Shown here piece after piece: positions 5,857-8,284 of a stretch of 8,284 nt of DNA. The notes under the pieces are model-generated. The model was not told the DNA's origin. It did not search any database and saw only the letters and a list, made by a program, of their open reading frames with translations. Position 1 is the stretch's first letter, and each line of letters opens with the position of its first letter. The stretch comes from Sphingomonas sp. (GTDB lineage Bacteria; Pseudomonadota; Alphaproteobacteria; Sphingomonadales; Sphingomonadaceae): assembly GCA_019247755.1 (NCBI GenBank), contig JAFBAM010000270.1, positions 1 to 8,284 on the forward strand, in the 5' to 3' direction. The translations under genes were made by a program, and so were the position numbers.

Positions 5857-6506
5857 CGGGAAAGGCGCGCGGCGAGCCGGATGGCCAGTCGCGCGCGCTC
5901 GTTCTCGATCTGGTTGCCGGCCTCGGCAGCCTCATAGCCGCCCAGTTCGAGCACCTTTGCGGCGAGCCGCGCCCGATCGGCTCCTTTCAGCGTGTCGGCT
6001 TCGGCAAGAAGAGCAGTGATCAGCAGCTCTAGACTTTCGGGCTCCGCTGGCATCGCCACGATGTCGGATCGCTCGGGCGCCGTCGCCGCCGCAATTCGCG
6101 GAGAGAAGGCCAGTGAGCCCATGACCCACATCGCGAAATAGGCGCTCCAGGTGAGGCTCCACAGGAGGTTCACGCCGACGCCCTGGGGTACGTCGAACAT
6201 GAACTCGTCCACCGTGACACGAACGATCATCACCGCCAGGGTCGCACCGGCAATCCACACCATTGCACCCTTCAAGGTGACGCGCTGCCCTGCAGCCAAT
6301 TGCCGTAGCACCATCGCGTAAGCGCCCGCGCCCACGCTGACCGCGAGCAGCCGGTTGTTGTCGATCAGGCGGCTCCAATCGTCATGGAAGATCGCGCCGC
6401 GGATTGTCAGCAGGACGTAGGTGAAAGCCCAGAACAGGGCGACCCGCGTGATCAGGCGACCGACTGGCGCCGCAGCCGGCTGTGCTTCGGAAAGACTGAG
6501 AGTCAT
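5853..6506 (-). CDS. Four-helix inner-membrane protein of unknown function
   Basis: The 217-residue product has four hydrophobic segments, at about 18-38, 53-71, 79-97 and 112-134. They are followed by a soluble helical tail (150-217) rich in Ala, Glu and Leu (LELLITALLAEADTLKGADR). The N-terminal arm is short and polar, and no signal peptide is needed. No catalytic motif is seen and I cannot name the family. The start is the ATG at 6506-6504: an in-frame TAG lies three codons upstream and the next Met is residue 64, inside the second helix. No Shine-Dalgarno sequence is visible; instead the start codon is enclosed in a long inverted repeat. It lies 78 bp downstream of the DUF4142 gene on the same strand and may be cotranscribed. 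Its TAG stop overlaps the TAA of the convergent small gene. Confidence 0.8.
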   Translation of the reverse strand: MTLSLSEAQPAAAPVGRLITRVALFWAFTYVLLTIRGAIFHDDWSRLIDNNRLLAVSVGAGAYAMVLRQLAAGQRVTLKGAMVWIAGATLAVMIVRVTVDEFMFDVPQGVGVNLLWSLTWSAYFAMWVMGSLAFSPRIAAATAPERSDIVAMPAEPESLELLITALLAEADTLKGADRARLAAKVLELGGYEAAEAGNQIENERARLAIRLAARLSR

Positions 6507-6549
6507 GGATGCGGGCTAGCGATCTGGGGCGCCCACATCCATAACTTTC
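6498..6549 (-). repeat. Long inverted repeat enclosing the membrane-protein start codon
   Basis: Positions 6498-6516 and 6531-6549 are inverted copies matching at 16 of 19 positions, with a 14-nt spacer. In the minus-strand transcript 6546-6531 pairs with 6516-6501 over 16 uninterrupted base pairs. The two differences in that span become G-U wobbles. The AUG (6506-6504) lies inside the 3' arm, so a folded RNA would hide the start codon. There is no U tract, so it is not an intrinsic terminator. It could be a translational switch or a DNA operator. Confidence 0.75.
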
Positions 6550-6584
6550 GATAAGGCGCTAGGTTAACTCGATGAGCGGAAACC

Positions 6585-7166
6585 TCATCCTCGCTCGCCC
6601 GACTTCCTCACCGGCGGCGGGGGCGGCGGTGGAGGAGGAGGAGGCGGCGGCGCAACCTGCAGCGACTGGATCATGTTCAGATGGTTCTGAACCACCGGCA
6701 CGATCTGCCCGGCGACGGTCCGCAGCGCCGGGACGTCTCCACCGGTTGCGTAACCCTGGTGGAGCCCCAGCGCTTGCTGGTGCGCCTGGATCTGCGCCTG
6801 CTGGAAGGCACTGTCGAAAGCATAGCCGGTCCCGGCCGCCCGAAGCTGGTCGAGCATCGCCTGCTGCGGCGGAAGTATCGTCGGCGGCGGTGGCGTCAGC
6901 CGCGCCGAAGCAGCGGCGCTCGCGACCATCTGGGTCGATCGGGTATGGTCTGCGATAATCATGTTCGCAAAATTGCGGATGCCGGCGTTCTGCGACGCCT
7001 GCAGCGCCAGCTGTCCCGACTGGATCTCGAACTGATCGGCGCTCGCTGCCTGGGCCATATAGCCGGGCGCGAACAATGGATTGGTTGGGTCGACAGGCAC
7101 TCGCGGTGTCGTCGCACAAGCGGAGAGCGCAAGCGCCCCGCCAATCAGGATCCCCAGTTTCCTCAT
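6585..7166 (-). CDS. DUF4142 lipoprotein with a polyproline tail
   Basis: The 193-residue product begins with a lipoprotein signal, MRKLGILIGGALALSAC, whose lipobox LSAC puts the lipidated cysteine at 17. Residues 36-168 match DUF4142, a helical ferritin-like envelope domain. Recognisable pieces are YMAQAASADQFEI (36-48), NFANMIIADHTRS (65-77), FDSAFQQAQIQAHQQALGLH (117-136) and the NHLNMIQSL end (161-169). A run of 13 prolines (173-185) follows, then VRKSGERG; the tail may span peptidoglycan or bind it, which is inference. Translating 13 prolines should need elongation factor P. A shorter proline run (92-95) interrupts the domain. The ATG at 7166-7164 has AAGGAG six nt upstream. An EcfG-like promoter lies about 40-60 bp upstream, consistent with a stress-induced envelope protein. 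The four-helix membrane gene follows on the same strand. The domain's biochemical function is unknown. Confidence 0.88.
   Translation of the reverse strand: MRKLGILIGGALALSACATTPRVPVDPTNPLFAPGYMAQAASADQFEIQSGQLALQASQNAGIRNFANMIIADHTRSTQMVASAAASARLTPPPPTILPPQQAMLDQLRAAGTGYAFDSAFQQAQIQAHQQALGLHQGYATGGDVPALRTVAGQIVPVVQNHLNMIQSLQVAPPPPPPPPPPPPPVRKSGERG
6612..6650 (-). repeat. Low-complexity proline codon run (13 x CCN), G-rich on plus
   Basis: Thirteen proline codons in a row, including four consecutive CCT, encode the polyproline tail of the DUF4142 protein. The plus strand here is a dense series of GG and GGGGG runs that could form a two-tier G-quadruplex on the template strand. The CCT repeat is short but could slip and change the tail length without a frameshift. 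Confidence 0.7.
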
Positions 7167-7202
7167 CGCGGTCTCCTTCGATTTGGATTGTTGCGCGTTG
7201 GT

Positions 7203-7227
7203 AACTGACCAGCTCTGTCGCGGTTCC
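7203..7227 (-). promoter_or_regulatory. EcfG-like general stress promoter of the DUF4142 gene
   Basis: On the minus strand GGAAC (7227-7223) is followed after exactly 16 nt (7222-7207) by AGTT (7206-7203). The EcfG consensus is GGAAC-N16/17-CGTT, so only one of nine core bases differs. Transcription would start near 7196 and give a leader of about 30 nt with the AAGGAG ribosome binding site. The promoter lies just after the DUF488 stop, so DUF4142 need not depend on the DUF488 transcript. Confidence 0.55.
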
Positions 7228-7236
7228 TACAGTTGA

Positions 7237-7668
7237 TCAGGCGAACAGGTGCACGACCTCGGCGCCGCCCCCGACCGCGCTCAGCAGCAGGCTGCGATGG
7301 CAATGTTCCGGCTCGCGTTCCATGCACAGCAAGGCGCTTGGCCTTTCGCTCGCAAGCTCGAGCATCTGCGCGGACTGGACCATCGCTTCGGGTAGCTCGA
7401 GCTGGCCGGCATGGATCCGGGCCATGTCCTCATGCCGCCCTGCACGCGCGGCAGTCCTGCCTTCGCTCGGCGTTCCGAGGGCCTTCAGATGCACATAGTC
7501 GATGCCGGCTTCCTCAAGCGCGCCCTTCAGCGGTGTCTTCGAGAATCCCGGGCGGCGTGAAAGCGGCAATGCGCGGACGTCGATCACGCGCTTGACGCCG
7601 GCCTCTTGGAGCGCTGCGACGAACTCGCCGACCGTCGCCCCTTCGTAGCCGATGGTGAAGATGCGCAT
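7237..7668 (-). CDS. DUF488 domain protein
   Basis: The 143-residue product is a complete DUF488 (PF04343) protein. It shows the family landmarks in order: TIGYEG (5-10), DVRALPLSRRPGFSK (30-44), the GIDYVHLKALG strand (55-65) and the CMEREPEHCHR motif (115-125). The last contains Cys115, Glu117, Cys123 and His124, which are candidate active-site or metal-binding residues. The family is widespread and small; its reaction is not established, so no function is assigned. No signal peptide or membrane segment is present. The ATG at 7668-7666 gives the usual N terminus but has no ribosome binding site; a 7-bp hairpin ends exactly at the base before it. It is divergent from trmFO across 41 bp and lies 70 bp upstream of the DUF4142 gene, which has its own promoter. 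Confidence 0.9.
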   Translation of the reverse strand: MRIFTIGYEGATVGEFVAALQEAGVKRVIDVRALPLSRRPGFSKTPLKGALEEAGIDYVHLKALGTPSEGRTAARAGRHEDMARIHAGQLELPEAMVQSAQMLELASERPSALLCMEREPEHCHRSLLLSAVGGGAEVVHLFA

Positions 7669-7686
7669 CGGCGCTGGATAGCGCCG
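7669..7686. other. Perfect hairpin flush with the DUF488 start codon
   Basis: CGGCGCT (7669-7675) and AGCGCCG (7680-7686) form a perfect 7-bp stem with a 4-nt loop. It fills nearly half of the 41-bp gap between DUF488 and trmFO and ends directly at the DUF488 ATG. It could be an operator for a shared regulator, an RNA hairpin in a very short leader, or part of overlapping promoters. Confidence 0.5.
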
Positions 7687-7709
7687 TCGGGCGGGACTAA
7701 CAGCCCCCC

Positions 7710-8284
7710 ATGTCCTTCGACATCCACATTATCGGCGGCGGGCTCGCCGGATCCGAAGCTGCGTGGCAGCTCGCCGAAGCGGGCCTGCGCGTCCGCCTCA
7801 GCGAGATGCGTGGCGGCGGCGATACGACCCCCGCGCACGAAACAGACCGCCTCGCCGAGATGGTCTGCTCGAACAGCTTTCGCTCCGACGATGCCGATCA
7901 CAACGCGGTGGGCCTGCTCCATCAAGAGATGCGCGCGCTCAATTCACTGATCATGCGCGCCGGCGACGAACATCGTGTCCCGGCAGGTTCAGCGCTGGCG
8001 GTCGACCGCGATGGTTTCGCCGCCGAGGTCACGCGAACGATCGAGCAGCACCCGAACATCGACGTCGCCCGCGAACGCGTGGACGCGCTTCCCGATCATC
8101 CCGTCATCATCGCCACGGGCCCACTGACCGGATCCAAGCTGGCCGAAAGCATCGCTGCGGAAACCGGCCAAGACGCCCTCGCCTTCTTCGATGCGATCGC
8201 ACCGATCGTCCATCGCGACAGCATCGACATGGAAAAAGCCTGGATGGCGGCGCGCTGGGACAAGGGCGGCAAGGATTACATCAA
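7710..8284 (+). CDS. trmFO: Folate-dependent tRNA (uracil-54-C5)-methyltransferase TrmFO, N-terminal part
   Basis: TrmFO makes m5U54 in the T loop of tRNA, using methylenetetrahydrofolate as carbon donor and FADH2 as reductant. It acts in the cytoplasm. The 191 codons present show the N-terminal FAD-binding fold: HIIGGGLAGSEAAWQLAEAG (6-25) and the SEMR strand end (31-34). MVCSNSFRSD (51-60) carries Cys53, the position of a catalytic cysteine in the Bacillus subtilis enzyme. VPAGSALAVDRDGF and the VIIATGPLTGSKL nucleotide-binding region follow. IVHRDSIDMEKAW is also typical. The family is about 440-470 residues, so over half of the gene lies beyond the window. The ATG at 7710 gives the usual N terminus, but it is preceded by a C tract without a ribosome binding site. 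Confidence 0.95.
   Translation, partial: MSFDIHIIGGGLAGSEAAWQLAEAGLRVRLSEMRGGGDTTPAHETDRLAEMVCSNSFRSDDADHNAVGLLHQEMRALNSLIMRAGDEHRVPAGSALAVDRDGFAAEVTRTIEQHPNIDVARERVDALPDHPVIIATGPLTGSKLAESIAAETGQDALAFFDAIAPIVHRDSIDMEKAWMAARWDKGGKDYI

Noticed and set aside
5562..6032. Open frame of 156 codons on plus overlapping the small exported gene and the membrane gene
   Set aside because: The product is Pro/Arg-rich without domains; the alternative frames encode a hydrophobic leader and membrane helices with consistent starts.
6571..6589. GATGAG/CTCATC hairpin near the DUF4142 stop as a terminator
   Set aside because: Only 6 bp, overlaps the stop codon, and has no U tract on the minus transcript.
7606..7950. 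Open frame on plus overlapping the DUF488 start and the trmFO N terminus
   Set aside because: It is out of frame with both recognised proteins and has no domain features.

Overview
The window looks like a chromosomal, GC-rich stretch from an alphaproteobacterium, most likely a sphingomonad (Sphingomonadales). The case rests on the GyrA sequence (an HPHGDQAIYDALAR signature, an extra C-terminal segment and an acidic tail), on a folate-dependent TrmFO, on a host-attachment-family protein and a DUF4142 lipoprotein, and on regulatory motifs of alphaproteobacterial type (a GAAC-N7-GAAC LexA-like box and a GGAAC-N16-AGTT EcfG-like promoter). No mobile elements, CRISPR arrays, rRNA or tRNA genes were seen.

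Layout. At the left edge (1-363, minus) is the N-terminal part of a gene that resembles the helical front end of sphingomonad sensor histidine kinase-like proteins. A strong intrinsic terminator (484-515) separates it from an exported TPR-repeat protein (540-1763, minus). A 297-bp divergent gap carries a perfect alphaproteobacterial LexA-type box, a candidate promoter for the TPR gene and a (CG/CA)10 alternating tract. It leads into gyrA (2061-4850, plus; TTG start). A host-attachment-family protein (4942-5448) and a small probably exported protein (5608-5856) follow on plus. The second has a sigma-54-like promoter and an upstream dyad in front of it.

The next three genes are on minus, in transcription order: a DUF488 protein (7668-7237), a DUF4142 lipoprotein with a 13-proline tail (7166-6585) and a four-helix membrane protein (6506-5853). 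The last ends in a 4-nt convergent stop-codon overlap with the small exported gene. The right edge holds the first 191 codons of trmFO (7710 onward, plus), divergent from DUF488 across only 41 bp.

How the genes may fit together. gyrA (DNA topology) and trmFO (tRNA m5U54) are housekeeping genes. Between them lies a block of poorly characterised envelope or stress genes. Two of these (host attachment, DUF4142) have EcfG-like general-stress promoters of different quality, and one small exported protein has a sigma-54-like promoter. The most unusual structural signal is a 16-bp RNA stem that would bury the start codon of the membrane-protein gene, which also lacks a visible Shine-Dalgarno sequence. 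I see no clear new multi-gene system; the best leads are regulatory.
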